DNA of 64,000 nt from Pseudoalteromonas sp. Z1A8 (GTDB lineage: Bacteria > Pseudomonadota > Gammaproteobacteria > Enterobacterales > Alteromonadaceae). Every line of letters begins with the position of its first letter. Within the stretch, counting starts at the first letter, position 1. The translations under genes and the position numbers were made by a program. Positions 22,057 to 30,953 of the stretch are shown one piece after another. The notes beneath the pieces were generated by a model, which had not been told where the DNA came from, did no database searches, and was given only the letters and a program-made list of their open reading frames with translations. The stretch is from assembly GCF_011378855.1 (NCBI RefSeq), contig NZ_WTLB01000025.1, positions 1 to 64,000 of the forward strand, read 5' to 3'.

Positions 22057-22084
22057 CTCTTTCATGCAACAAGATGTAGATACC

Positions 22085-23029
22085 ATGAAACTAAACCCAC
22101 GAGATCAGCAAATTTTTTCAGCTGTTATGAACATGTACTGTAATGGTGAGGGTTTGCCCGTCCCATCAACAAAAATTGCTAAGCTTAAAGGGATGGCAGT
22201 GTGTTCGGCAACGGTACGTAATGCTATGGCTCGCTTAGAAAAAGTGGGCTTATTGTATTCACCTCATACATCCGCTGGGCGAGTGCCGACAAATGAAGGG
22301 TTTGATTATTGGTTTGACGAATTTTTTGTGCTGGCTGATATTGCTACTTATTGGCAACCGGAGCAATCACAACTCGTTGAGCTCGCGCATGCCTTGAGCC
22401 AAAAATATCAAGTGTGTTGTTGCGTTGGTTTACCACAAGCCAGCTCACAGCAAGTATTTAGAGTGGAAGTGCTTGATTTTGATTCTACCGACTGGCTTAT
22501 TTTATTAATAGATAGGGCAGGGCAGAGTCATAATATTTGTATTGATAAACCTCATGATTCGTCAGACTCCGTTCGTTATCAATTTGCGACGTGGTTAAAT
22601 ACGGTATTTAGCCAACAGACCTTAATGGAAGGTTTGTACCGTATGCAAGCAATGGCCAATACAGCCCCTAACAATTGTCATGATTCACTTAATCAGTGGA
22701 CGCGACAACTAAGCCAAAAATTAGGCTCAGATAATAGTATTGTTGTTGGTGAAAATTACCTCTACAAACAAATAGACTGCGAACAAAGTTTAAATATTGG
22801 TGTTTCGTTTTTAAATTATGTAGAAGATAAACTTGCTTTTAAAAATGGTGTATCGGTACTTAATAGCGAAAAATTGCCTTTTACTGAGTGCGATGAATTG
22901 ATTGTAATAAGCGTGCCTTACTTTCAAAATCAAGAATATCAAAGCCGCTTTTGTATAATTTGCCCTAAATCAGCGCAGATTGAAGAAATAATTCAAGAAT
23001 TTAAATTAATTGAGACATCTAACTCTTGA
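22085..23029 (+). CDS. HrcA-like heat-shock repressor
   Basis: The 314-residue protein has an HrcA-type winged helix (residues 5-85). The hallmark [17 protein letters not shown] is followed by [10 protein letters not shown] (60-69) and a DYWFDEFF segment where HrcA has RxYVD. The C-terminal two thirds resemble HrcA only loosely and are rich in Cys and Gln, so it may be a diverged form. HrcA normally binds CIRCE inverted repeats before groE or dnaK; no CIRCE is seen here. It has its own sigma-32 promoter and lies directly before grpE, so a heat-shock role is likely. The ATG at 22085 is chosen because the promoter start coincides with the upstream ATG. Confidence 0.8.
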   Translation: MKLNPRDQQIFSAVMNMYCNGEGLPVPSTKIAKLKGMAVCSATVRNAMARLEKVGLLYSPHTSAGRVPTNEGFDYWFDEFFVLADIATYWQPEQSQLVELAHALSQKYQVCCCVGLPQASSQQVFRVEVLDFDSTDWLILLIDRAGQSHNICIDKPHDSSDSVRYQFATWLNTVFSQQTLMEGLYRMQAMANTAPNNCHDSLNQWTRQLSQKLGSDNSIVVGENYLYKQIDCEQSLNIGVSFLNYVEDKLAFKNGVSVLNSEKLPFTECDELIVISVPYFQNQEYQSRFCIICPKSAQIEEIIQEFKLIETSNS

Positions 23030-23053
23030 ATCTTTTTATTCAATCCCCATAAT
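23025..23053 (+). promoter_or_regulatory. Sigma-32 (RpoH) promoter of grpE
   Basis: CTTGAAT (23025-23031) and CCCCATAAT (23045-23053), 13 bases apart, match the heat-shock consensus well. The -35 element overlaps the stop codon of the HrcA-like gene, and the grpE ATG lies 35 bases downstream. Confidence 0.88.
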
Positions 23054-23087
23054 TACCGCAGTTGAAAAGAATTGGAGCACGTATTTT

Positions 23088-23699
23088 ATGTCTGAGCAGA
23101 CACAAAACCCTGAGCAAGAAGTAGAATTAAACGAAGAAATTTCTAAAATGCAGGCCGATGTAGAAGCAGCAGTTGAAGCCGCTGATCAACATTCAGAGCA
23201 AGAGCAAAGCCCTGAAGCAGAAATAGCGATGCTATATGCAGAGCTTGAAGCCGCTAAGCAAACAATTGCCGATCAAAATGATGGTGTTGTTCGTGCAGCC
23301 GCAGACGTAGATAATATTCGTCGTCGTGCAGCACAAGATGTAGAAAAAGCGCATAAATTTGCACTAGAAAAATTTGCTAACGAATTACTACCTGTAATTG
23401 ATAACCTTGAACGCGCTATTGAGTTTTCTGACAAAGAAAATGAAACATTAAAGCCGTTACTTGAAGGTATCGATATGACGGTTAAGAGCTTTAATGATGC
23501 TGTTTCTAAATTTGGTGTTGAAATTGTAAACCCACAAGGTGAGCAATTTAATCCAGATTTTCATCAAGCAATGTCAATTCAACCAAGTAACGATGTAACA
23601 CCTAATACAGTACTTGCTGTTATGCAAAAAGGTTACACATTGAATGGTCGTTTATTACGCCCTGCAATGGTTATGGTTTCTAAAGCTGCTGACGCTTAA
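23088..23699 (+). CDS. grpE: Nucleotide exchange factor GrpE
   Basis: The 203-residue cochaperone releases ADP from DnaK. It has an acidic N-terminus, a long paired helix (about 45-110) and a C-terminal beta domain with [18 protein letters not shown]. The open frame reaches 26 codons further upstream, but that part overlaps the promoter and the HrcA-like gene. The ATG at 23088, behind GGAG, gives the acidic start typical of GrpE. dnaK and dnaJ are not in the window. Confidence 0.96.
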   Translation: MSEQTQNPEQEVELNEEISKMQADVEAAVEAADQHSEQEQSPEAEIAMLYAELEAAKQTIADQNDGVVRAAADVDNIRRRAAQDVEKAHKFALEKFANELLPVIDNLERAIEFSDKENETLKPLLEGIDMTVKSFNDAVSKFGVEIVNPQGEQFNPDFHQAMSIQPSNDVTPNTVLAVMQKGYTLNGRLLRPAMVMVSKAADA

Positions 23700-23726
23700 T
23701 TAATTTAAGATTATTAGCTTTGATAA

Positions 23727-23757
23727 AAAATGCCTCATAAAGAGGCATTTTTTTTGT
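23727..23757. terminator. Two-way terminator between grpE and the exporter gene
   Basis: AAATGCCTC pairs with GAGGCATTT over a short loop, with A and T runs on both sides. The exporter gene on the minus strand reads through the whole stem and stops within it. Confidence 0.9.
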
Positions 23758-24937
23758 CTTTTTTATAGTGAATTAGCTGTACGAGCATAGTGAGTAACAC
23801 AGCACTAAACATTAAACTCGAAAAAGGCACTGCGCTTTTTGCATGCATAATAGCGAGTAGCGGGCCAACTAATGCGCCACTACCAAAACGAAGTGTGCCA
23901 ATTACGGCCGTTGCTGTACCTGTGTTTTTTTCAAACTTCATTAATATTAGCGAGTCTGCATTACTTGCCGTGACACCTAAACTCATCATTAATGGCGCAA
24001 TAGCAGCCACAATATAATAAAGAGATAAATGTAGTAAGCTAAAGGTTAAAAGAGCAGAGCCCGATATAAACCCACACACAAGTCCTATATAAAGCATTTT
24101 ACGAGAGCCAAGCCTAGGCACTATTCGCGTATTTAAAAAGTTACCAAACATTAGTGCCATTACGTTAAACGCAAATAACACACCAAATAACTGTTCTGAC
24201 ACTTTATATAAATCTAAATAAATAAAAGGCACGGAGGTTAAAAAGCAAAAAAAGCCGAACGATACAAGCATAGAACTGAGTATGTCAGCACGGGCATCTT
24301 TATTACTTAGCACTGTTTTATAGCTATCAAAAAATAACGCGAGGCCTTTTTTCTCATTTTTATGAATAGGTATATCGATTAAATACACTTGTACAAACGC
24401 CAATATTAAAAAGCTATATCCAGCAAGTACTAAAAATATACTCGACCAAACAGAAAAGCCTAAAATAAATGAGCCAACAGAGGGGGCTACTAACGGTGCT
24501 ACCATCATAATCATTGATACATACGACATTCCTTTAGCCGTATTTTGCTGATAAATATGACGAATAATACCCGGTACGACTACGGTTGCCGCAGCTCCTG
24601 TAAATGCTTGCACCGCTCTAAGTGTCCAAAACGCATGGATTTCGGTTGTAAATGCGAGTGCAAGTGAGCTTGCGCCAAATAGGGTTAGGCCAATACGAGC
24701 AAGTTTGCGACGGCCAATTTGATCGGCAATTGGGCCAAAAAATAACATACCTAAAGAATAGCCCGCTAAGTAAATACTTAACGATATTTGAACATTTGGC
24801 ATATTAGTTTGTAAATCGTTTGCAATTACCAGCATAGCAGGCAAGTACATATCAATAGCCAATGGAGTAATTGCCACAATACTGGCTAGTAAAGGTAATA
24901 AAATACGGGTATTAAAAGACGAGGCTGAGGCGTCCAT
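23735..24937 (-). CDS. Bcr/CflA-family multidrug exporter (MFS)
   Basis: The 400-residue inner-membrane protein has twelve helices of the major facilitator type, with the early TPLAIDMYLPA motif and loop-2 signature GPIADQIGRRKLAR that are typical of Bcr/CflA drug:proton antiporters. The frame starts with TTG at 24952; the ATG five codons in (24937) is preferred. Its last residues (DKKNASL) come from the two-way terminator shared with grpE. No regulator is adjacent. The substrate cannot be told from sequence. Confidence 0.9.
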   Translation of the reverse strand: MDASASSFNTRILLPLLASIVAITPLAIDMYLPAMLVIANDLQTNMPNVQISLSIYLAGYSLGMLFFGPIADQIGRRKLARIGLTLFGASSLALAFTTEIHAFWTLRAVQAFTGAAATVVVPGIIRHIYQQNTAKGMSYVSMIMMVAPLVAPSVGSFILGFSVWSSIFLVLAGYSFLILAFVQVYLIDIPIHKNEKKGLALFFDSYKTVLSNKDARADILSSMLVSFGFFCFLTSVPFIYLDLYKVSEQLFGVLFAFNVMALMFGNFLNTRIVPRLGSRKMLYIGLVCGFISGSALLTFSLLHLSLYYIVAAIAPLMMSLGVTASNADSLILMKFEKNTGTATAVIGTLRFGSGALVGPLLAIMHAKSAVPFSSLMFSAVLLTMLVQLIHYKKDKKNASL

Positions 24938-25133
24938 GTGTAAACTCAACAATCACTAAAAACAAGGCCTATAGTGTAACAGGGCATTGTATTTGGATAA
25001 ACTTAGTTTGCCTGCTAACTTTATCGTCTTATCTCATCTTTTTAATATAGTGTATATAAAGCAAAGATTTTAAACTGGCACTGTGTTTGCTATTCTATAA
25101 GCAATAAAAAATTAATTACTTAAGAGAATTATC

Positions 25134-25931
25134 ATGAAAAAACTAGTACTTGCAGTATTAGCGACAGCCGTTTTGGCCGGTTGTAAAACGTCACCAACAG
25201 GGCGCACACAAATAGCACTTTACTCAGACCAAGAAATGAGTGAAATGGGCACTGCTAGTTTTGCCGAAATGAAAGCATCTCAGCCAATTAATAAAGATGC
25301 AAAAACAAATGCATATGTAAATTGCATTGCTGAAAAAGTAGTGGCTGTATTACCAAAAGAATACGCGTCGCAAAATTGGGAAGTGGTTGTATTTGAAGAT
25401 GAATCTGCTAACGCTTTTGCACTACCTGGCGGTTACATTGGGGTTCATACGGGATTATTAAAGATAGCGACAAACCAAGACCAATTAGCAACAGTGCTAG
25501 GGCACGAAGTAGGGCACGTAATTGCTGAGCATTCTAATGAGCGTGTTTCACAAAGCTCTATTTTAGATACAGGCATGCAGCTTGGTAGTGCAGCACTTGA
25601 AATGGGTAACATTCAATACCGTAATGAAATTATGCAAGGCTTAGGCTTAGGCGCGCAATACGGTGTTGTTTTACCATTTAGCCGTTCTCACGAGTCAGAA
25701 GCTGATGAAATTGGCTTAGATTTAATGGCTGAAGCTGGCTTTAATCCAGAAGAGTCGGTAACGCTTTGGCAAAATATGAGTGCAGCAGGTAGTGGTACAA
25801 CACCTGAGTTTTTATCAACTCACCCAGCGCCAAGTAGTCGTATTAAAGACTTACAAGCACAAATGAGTAAAGCTCTTAGTGAGCAAAGCACTGCTAAAGC
25901 GCAGGGTAAAAACCCACAGTGTAAGTTGTAA
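25134..25931 (+). CDS. M48-family metalloprotease, lipoprotein
   Basis: The 265-residue protein is a zinc protease of the M48 group (Oma1/LoiP/YcaL-like). The leader ends in LAGC with lipid-bearing C17, followed by Lys rather than Asp, so sorting to the outer membrane is likely. The zinc motif HEVGH is at 124-128, and a downstream glutamate lies in the ESEAD box near 187-191. Related proteins act in quality control of outer-membrane proteins. The start has an AAGAGAATTATC ribosome site. It is a single gene with a two-way terminator behind it. Confidence 0.92.
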   Translation: MKKLVLAVLATAVLAGCKTSPTGRTQIALYSDQEMSEMGTASFAEMKASQPINKDAKTNAYVNCIAEKVVAVLPKEYASQNWEVVVFEDESANAFALPGGYIGVHTGLLKIATNQDQLATVLGHEVGHVIAEHSNERVSQSSILDTGMQLGSAALEMGNIQYRNEIMQGLGLGAQYGVVLPFSRSHESEADEIGLDLMAEAGFNPEESVTLWQNMSAAGSGTTPEFLSTHPAPSSRIKDLQAQMSKALSEQSTAKAQGKNPQCKL

Positions 25932-25946
25932 TTTAGCTTCTATAAT

Positions 25947-25983
25947 AAAAACCCCTGTGAGTAATTACTTACAGGGGTTTTTA
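25947..25983. terminator. Two-way terminator behind the M48 protease gene
   Basis: AAAAACCCCTGT pairs with ACAGGGGTTTTT. It serves the rightward protease gene and also the leftward hydrolase gene that ends at 26000. Confidence 0.92.
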
Positions 25984-25999
25984 TATTCAGTACTCACCT

Positions 26000-27016
26000 C
26001 TATTTAGTTGTAAGCGCCTTTTTTAATACATCTTTAAAACGATCAAAATCTTCAATTTGCGGCAAATGACCTAAATTATCAAGCTCATATAATTTAGCAT
26101 TAGGGATAAGTGATGCGGCATTTTTGCCTAACTTATCGTAACGGCCGAGCTCGTAATCTACACCGTCTTTTTTCCAGTTACGACCAGGACCGGTTCTATC
26201 TCGTGTGCCAATAATTAATTTAACCGGCACAGTCAAATCTTTAAATTCGGTTATTACAGGTTGGGTGAAAATCATGTCGTATGTTTTAGCATTTACCCAT
26301 GCCATTTTTTCTTTATCTGGGCCTTGTATTTGCCCTGTTATAAAGTCAGTTAAGGCTGAATATGTGGCATCCCACTTACCATCGTAGTAATTTTTTTGTT
26401 GGTATTTTCTTACGCCTTCCGGTGTTTTTGAAAGCTCGTTTTTATAGAAAAAATTAGTATCTTTATAATCAACATATTGTAGGTAGTTTTCAAGCCCAAT
26501 AGGGTTTAATAAAATTAGCTTTGTAGTTGTGTTTGGATACATTAACGCAAAGCGACTTGCTAACATTCCGCCCATAGAGTGCCCAAGTACAATCGACTCT
26601 TTTATATTAAGCGAGTCCATTAACGCGTGCGTATGATGAGCAAGTGCTGCGAACGAATACTGGTAGTTAGTTGGTTTAGACGACTTACCAAAACCAATTT
26701 GATCAGGGGTTAACACGCCGTAGCCTAAAAATTGTAGGTATTGTGCAGTGGTAGTCCAGTAGTCAGCGTTAAAGTTTTTACCATGCATAAGTGTAACAAC
26801 AGGCATGCCAGCTTTAACTGGTTTTAGGTAAATATAGGCCATTTTTAGTGATTGCTTTTGCGACTCAAATGCAAAGTAATTTACTTTAAAATCATACTGG
26901 TAATTACTTAAAAGTGCATCATATGAAAGGGCGGATGTATCTTGTGAGGTACCTGCTAAGGCATTATTGGTTAGCAACAATAAAGTAGAAAAACAAATCA
27001 CTTTAATCGACGACAT
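26000..27016 (-). CDS. Exported alpha/beta hydrolase
   Basis: The 338-residue protein has a signal peptide (1-21, ending in ALA) and an alpha/beta hydrolase fold. The oxyanion HGKNF is near 78, the nucleophile elbow GHSMGG is at 145-150 (Ser147), and the catalytic His lies in DNLGHLPQIED near the C-terminus. Such proteins are periplasmic esterases or haloalkane-dehalogenase relatives; the substrate is unknown. It is followed on the same strand by no close partner. The 173-base gap upstream separates it from the Tsx-like gene, with that gene's terminator between them. Confidence 0.88.
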   Translation of the reverse strand: MSSIKVICFSTLLLLTNNALAGTSQDTSALSYDALLSNYQYDFKVNYFAFESQKQSLKMAYIYLKPVKAGMPVVTLMHGKNFNADYWTTTAQYLQFLGYGVLTPDQIGFGKSSKPTNYQYSFAALAHHTHALMDSLNIKESIVLGHSMGGMLASRFALMYPNTTTKLILLNPIGLENYLQYVDYKDTNFFYKNELSKTPEGVRKYQQKNYYDGKWDATYSALTDFITGQIQGPDKEKMAWVNAKTYDMIFTQPVITEFKDLTVPVKLIIGTRDRTGPGRNWKKDGVDYELGRYDKLGKNAASLIPNAKLYELDNLGHLPQIEDFDRFKDVLKKALTTK

Positions 27017-27124
27017 TCAGTAACTCCTATTAAAGGCGAGCGCTTGGCTTAAAAGTTGGCTTAAAAAGAAGTACAACAATAACTAAGTATTTAAACCTGT
27101 TCAATTGAATGTTTTAGGTTAACC

Positions 27125-27155
27125 AAAAAGCGGAGCTAAAAGTATAGCTCCGCTT
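27125..27155 (-). terminator. Terminator of the Tsx-like gene
   Basis: AAGCGGAGCTA and TAGCTCCGCTT pair, and the minus strand continues into TTTTT. Confidence 0.88.
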
Positions 27156-27189
27156 AAAATTCACATTATTTAAAATGGATACGAGGTGT

Positions 27190-27978
27190 TTAAAAAGTCC
27201 ACTCAACATGTATTTGCGGAACCGATTCAGTAACTTCAGTACCTAGTTTGTTGTGCCAGTACTGAAGCTCCATACCCAGCAGTAAGGTGTTTTCTTTCAT
27301 TTGCATGGAATGACCCATATCCCACACTAAAATAGGCTGTGCGAGTATCCAAGCTTGTACATCGTTACCAAATTCATCTTCACGCTCAGCAATGTATTCA
27401 GCGTGGCCTTTAAAGCTAAACTTTTGCGAGCCAATAGTAAAAGGGTATTCAAACGCTACATCAAGCATCCAGCTATTTGTTTCAATTGGCGCGCCGCCTT
27501 TAGCCACACCTTCACTGTCATCAATGTAGGCTGTTACTAAAGTTTGAAAAAAGTTAAACCCAGGTACATCCCAACTTAATTTAACACCTGGTAAGTATTT
27601 CATCATTTTAGCGTCACCAGCAACGTTAATACCGCCGGTTAGGCCAACATCGAGTAATGCCCCAGTACCTACTTTTTCACCAGTAATAGCTGACAAGCTA
27701 ACGGTTGAGTACCACTCGCCATAAAAGTCACTATCTTGATAGCCATCAGTTGTATCGTCTTTACTGTAATCAATAAAAAAGAAGTTATCGCCGTAGTCAT
27801 AACCAGAGGCATGTTGGATTGAATACACAGTAGTATCAGATTCTTGCTTAGAAAATGGATTTTTTTGGCTGCCATTATTTATATGTACTGCTGTACTGCT
27901 CCAATTGGCAGCAAAAGCAGATGATGATAAAGCAAGAGAAGTAAGGGTAATAAAAGGGAGTAATTTTTTAAATTTCAT
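27190..27978 (-). CDS. Tsx/OmpK-like outer-membrane channel
   Basis: The 262-residue protein has a signal peptide (1-23, ending in AFA) and alternating beta strands that end in VEWTF with a C-terminal Phe, the mark of an outer-membrane barrel. The pattern NWSSTAVHI..YGDNFFFIDYS matches the Tsx family of nucleoside-specific channels, which includes Vibrio OmpK. It lies downstream of the NhaC-type antiporter gene on the same strand, but a strong hairpin separates them. Nucleoside specificity is inferred from the family only. Confidence 0.88.
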   Translation of the reverse strand: MKFKKLLPFITLTSLALSSSAFAANWSSTAVHINNGSQKNPFSKQESDTTVYSIQHASGYDYGDNFFFIDYSKDDTTDGYQDSDFYGEWYSTVSLSAITGEKVGTGALLDVGLTGGINVAGDAKMMKYLPGVKLSWDVPGFNFFQTLVTAYIDDSEGVAKGGAPIETNSWMLDVAFEYPFTIGSQKFSFKGHAEYIAEREDEFGNDVQAWILAQPILVWDMGHSMQMKENTLLLGMELQYWHNKLGTEVTESVPQIHVEWTF

Positions 27979-28063
27979 AACTGTTTAATAACTATAATTT
28001 TAGTGACACGCGGAAGCAAAGATTATAGCAGAAGAGATTGATTTGTTGATCGCTAATTTAACA

Positions 28064-28096
28064 CATGTTGCAGCCTACTTAATAAGCTGCAACATG
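28064..28096 (-). terminator. Strong hairpin behind the NhaC-type gene
   Basis: The eleven-base stem CATGTTGCAGC/GCTGCAACATG has an eleven-base loop. No clear T-run follows on the minus strand, so it may mark an mRNA end by stability rather than classic termination. Confidence 0.6.
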
Positions 28097-28111
28097 CACT
28101 AAATCAATTTA

Positions 28112-29428
28112 TTATGCTTTATTACGACGTAAACAAATAATAGCAATTGCAGTAAAGGCTAAAATAAAGCAGTAATAAGAAGACGTTGATACTTCCCACG
28201 GACTAATTTTAAAGGTTGCACCTAACAATAGTGCTTGAGCGCCATAAGGCAGTGAGCCTTGCGTTACACAAGCAAAAATATCAAGTAAACTTGCAGAGCG
28301 TTTACCGGTTATTTCACCGTCGTCGGCAAGCTTTTTAGCAATAGGGCCAGCAACAATAATAGATACGGTGTTATTAGCAATACACATATTACTTGTCATA
28401 ACGAGTGCGGCAATACCTAATTGGTCGGCCACTTTGCGATGCCATTTTGCAATGATTTTAGTAATTGCTTGAATTTTTTGAGCAATGTAATCAAGGCCAC
28501 CATTAATACGAATGAATTCAGATAAGCCACCAATAAACATTGATAGTAAAAATATTTCCTGCATATCGGTAAAGCCTTTGTAAATATCTTTTACAAAGCT
28601 TGCGCCTTCATAGCTTCCTGTAAAGCCCATTAATGCAGCAAAAATAATACCGCTAAACAACACCACAAATACGTTTAGGCCAGCAACTGCTAACACTAAA
28701 ATAAAGGCATACGGAAGTACTAACCAAATATCGTAATCCTTGGTTTCAACAACTTGCGCTGCGGGTGTTAAATAAAACAACAAGCCAATAGTTAGTATTG
28801 CAGCAGGGACTGCAATTTTAAGATTTTCTTTAAACTTATCTTTCATTTCACAGCCCTGTGTACGTGTGGCTGCAATAGTCGTGTCTGAAATAATTGATAA
28901 GTTATCGCCAAACATAGCACCTGATACAATCGTACCTGCCATTAATGCTGGATCTATACCTGTTTTAATAGACACCGCATAAGCAATAGGGCCAATAGCA
29001 CCAATAGTACCCATTGACGTTCCCATAGCTGTAGATACAACAGCAGCAATTAAAAATAATCCTGGGAGCAACAAAGCGGGAGGAATAAGTGATAAACCTG
29101 CATTTACTACCGCGTCAACACCACCGGTTGCACTAGCCACGGCTGAAAACGCACCTGCAAGTAAGTAGATTAAACACATGGTTATAATATTATTGTGCCC
29201 AGCACCTTTAATAAAGGTCTCAACGCATTCGTTTACCGTGCCTTTGTTTAAAATAAACGCAAGCATAATGGCGGGTAGTATAGCTACTGGAGCAGGAAGT
29301 TGATAAAAAGCGTAATCAACCCCTTGCGATTGCAAGTACAAACCAGAGCCTAAAAATAGTGCTACAAAGGTCAGTAGGGGAAGTAAAGAAAGTATAGCTT
29401 TGTTTTTATTAAATGATGGCTGCATCAT
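28112..29428 (-). CDS. NhaC-family Na+/H+ antiporter
   Basis: The 438-residue inner-membrane protein has about eleven to twelve helices. Conserved stretches STAMGTSMGTIGAIGPIAYAV and GAMFGDNLSIISDTTIAATRTQG match the NhaC antiporter family, where the Asp/Ser-rich part lines the ion path. Relatives exchange sodium for protons, or malate and lactate in MleN. The start MM is ambiguous by one codon. It lies upstream of the Tsx-like gene; a shared role in nucleoside uptake is conceivable but not shown. Confidence 0.88.
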   Translation of the reverse strand: MMQPSFNKNKAILSLLPLLTFVALFLGSGLYLQSQGVDYAFYQLPAPVAILPAIMLAFILNKGTVNECVETFIKGAGHNNIITMCLIYLLAGAFSAVASATGGVDAVVNAGLSLIPPALLLPGLFLIAAVVSTAMGTSMGTIGAIGPIAYAVSIKTGIDPALMAGTIVSGAMFGDNLSIISDTTIAATRTQGCEMKDKFKENLKIAVPAAILTIGLLFYLTPAAQVVETKDYDIWLVLPYAFILVLAVAGLNVFVVLFSGIIFAALMGFTGSYEGASFVKDIYKGFTDMQEIFLLSMFIGGLSEFIRINGGLDYIAQKIQAITKIIAKWHRKVADQLGIAALVMTSNMCIANNTVSIIVAGPIAKKLADDGEITGKRSASLLDIFACVTQGSLPYGAQALLLGATFKISPWEVSTSSYYCFILAFTAIAIICLRRNKA

Positions 29429-29787
29429 ATTCCTCGTAAACAGTTTAGTAATACAACAGCCAAAAACTCCTCTTTTAGCTGAATTTAGCGAGTCACTCTT
29501 ATTTTATTAATTAAGAAGACCGCAGCGCCCGCAAGCCAAAGACCAAATCGACGCGAAAGAGAAGTTTAAATGTATAGATGGCTAAAGTAAACTGGTATTG
29601 TTATTATTATTAAATTAAAAGGTCACCTGACTATTGCATGACTTTTAGATAATATCTACAAAGTAACGCTATTTTCAGCGATTAATATTTGTCCAACTGC
29701 ATAAAAATGCCCAAGCGCGTATTTGCAATGCTTCGGATATATACTCAGATTAGTAAAAATGGATTTAAATTAAATTAGGTAAAAACA
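29429..29787. other. Intergenic region between the antiporter gene and dapB
   Basis: These 359 AT-rich bases hold the divergent promoters of the antiporter gene and dapB. TGCATAAAAATGCC (about 29698-29711) is a partial match to an ArgR-type operator but is not convincing. No gene, RNA element or repeat was recognised. Confidence 0.3.
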
Positions 29788-30591
29788 ATGACTACAAATC
29801 GAATAGGCGTTTTTGGTGCTAATGGCAGAATGGGCTTAGCTCTATTAGAAGCAGTGACAATTAAAGAGCAAACACAACTTACAGGTGCATACGTTCGTGG
29901 TAGTTCATCGTTATTAGGCATTAATGTAAATCAAGTAAATAGCGCAGCCGACAACAGTGTTAGCTTTAGCGAAGAAACCACAATAGATAATGTAGATGTT
30001 TTAATCGACTTTACGCTTCCCGCTGGTATGAAAAACCATTTAAAAACCGCTGTAGCACAAAAAATTCCTATGGTTATTGGTACAACAGGTTTAACAAGCG
30101 ACGATATGGCGCTACTACACGATGCAGCCAAGCATATTCCAATTGTATTTGCGCGAAACTACAGTGTTGGCGTAAATGTACTATTAAACCTAGTACAAAC
30201 AGCGGCAACTAAGTTTAGTGACGACTTAGATATCGAAATATTTGAAGCGCATCATCGTCATAAAATAGATGCACCATCAGGCACAGCACTCGCCATTGGT
30301 GAATCTATTGCACAAGCTAAAGGCTGGGATCACGACGAAGTTGCTGTATACGACCGCAGCCAAGTCGAAGTGGCTAAATCGCAAAATGAAATTGGTTATT
30401 CGGTACTAAGAGGGGGTGATATAGTAGGTGAACACACCGCATACTTCGCTACAATGGGCGAAAGACTCGAATTAACACATAAAGCAAGTTCAAGAATGAC
30501 GTTCGCTCTAGGTGCTGTAAGGGCTGCAAGCTGGTTGAGAAACAAACCTGCAGGACTTTATGATATGCAAGATGTGCTAGATCTTAAGTAG
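29788..30591 (+). CDS. dapB: 4-hydroxy-tetrahydrodipicolinate reductase
   Basis: The 267-residue enzyme reduces the cyclic intermediate on the way to diaminopimelate and lysine with NAD(P)H. The nucleotide motif GVFGANGRMG is at the N-terminus, and the catalytic signature EAHHRHKIDAPSGTA lies near residue 155. The start follows TTAGG nine bases upstream. carA follows on the same strand after a 362-base leader. The same neighbourhood dapB-carA-carB is common in gammaproteobacteria. Confidence 0.97.
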   Translation: MTTNRIGVFGANGRMGLALLEAVTIKEQTQLTGAYVRGSSSLLGINVNQVNSAADNSVSFSEETTIDNVDVLIDFTLPAGMKNHLKTAVAQKIPMVIGTTGLTSDDMALLHDAAKHIPIVFARNYSVGVNVLLNLVQTAATKFSDDLDIEIFEAHHRHKIDAPSGTALAIGESIAQAKGWDHDEVAVYDRSQVEVAKSQNEIGYSVLRGGDIVGEHTAYFATMGERLELTHKASSRMTFALGAVRAASWLRNKPAGLYDMQDVLDLK

Positions 30592-30953
30592 TTTAGTTAC
30601 TTTTTTAACTGTTTGGGTCTAATTTCACCTACAGTGACTTGTTTGTAACAATTTACTAAAAAGTGTTAGACCTAAATAGCAACTTCATGTATTATGCAGC
30701 CAATTTGCCAAAAATTACTAAATGCGTGTTTCCAATTATACCCAAATGGCTAGTAAATCCTGGGTTTCAGTGGGAATAAAAATAGTTTTAGGCAAGAAAA
30801 AATGATAGAAGGTTTAGCGTTTTATATCGGCATCATTTAAGACTGCGTAAAACTATTTAAGCTCACAAAAATCTAGTTTTGACGATCCCTCTGGGTATTG
30901 GCGGGGTGTTAAGCAATTGCTTACTCCCGTTTTTTACTGTTAGGAGGTTTAAC
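30592..30953 (+). other. carA leader region
   Basis: This 362-base gap holds the end of the dapB transcript and the carAB promoter and leader. It contains a weak long-range inverted repeat GGTCTAA/TTAGACC (30616-30672). A possible 12-codon reading frame, MIEGLAFYIGII, lies at 30802-30840, and the attenuator-like hairpin is listed separately. The perfect ribosome site AGGAGG (30942-30947) precedes the TTG start. Confidence 0.45.
30902..30935 (+). terminator. Attenuator-like hairpin just before carA
   Basis: CGGGG pairs with CTCCCG around the inner stem AAGCAA/TTGCTT, with small bulges, and six T follow at 30930-30935. It ends only six bases before the AGGAGG of carA, so if it works it would stop transcripts before carAB. 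The layout suggests attenuation, but no antiterminator was proven. Confidence 0.5.

Noticed and set aside
22064..22084. First ATG of the HrcA-like frame as start codon
   Set aside because: The sigma-32 promoter would begin the transcript at about this base, leaving no ribosome site. The ATG at 22085 is more plausible.
29698..29711. ArgR operator before dapB
   Set aside because: TGCATAAAAATGCC deviates at key positions of the ARG box and has no second half box.
30802..30840. Leader peptide gene MIEGLAFYIGII upstream of carA
   Set aside because: The ribosome site is weak and the codons show no run of a regulatory amino acid. It is kept only as a note in the leader region.
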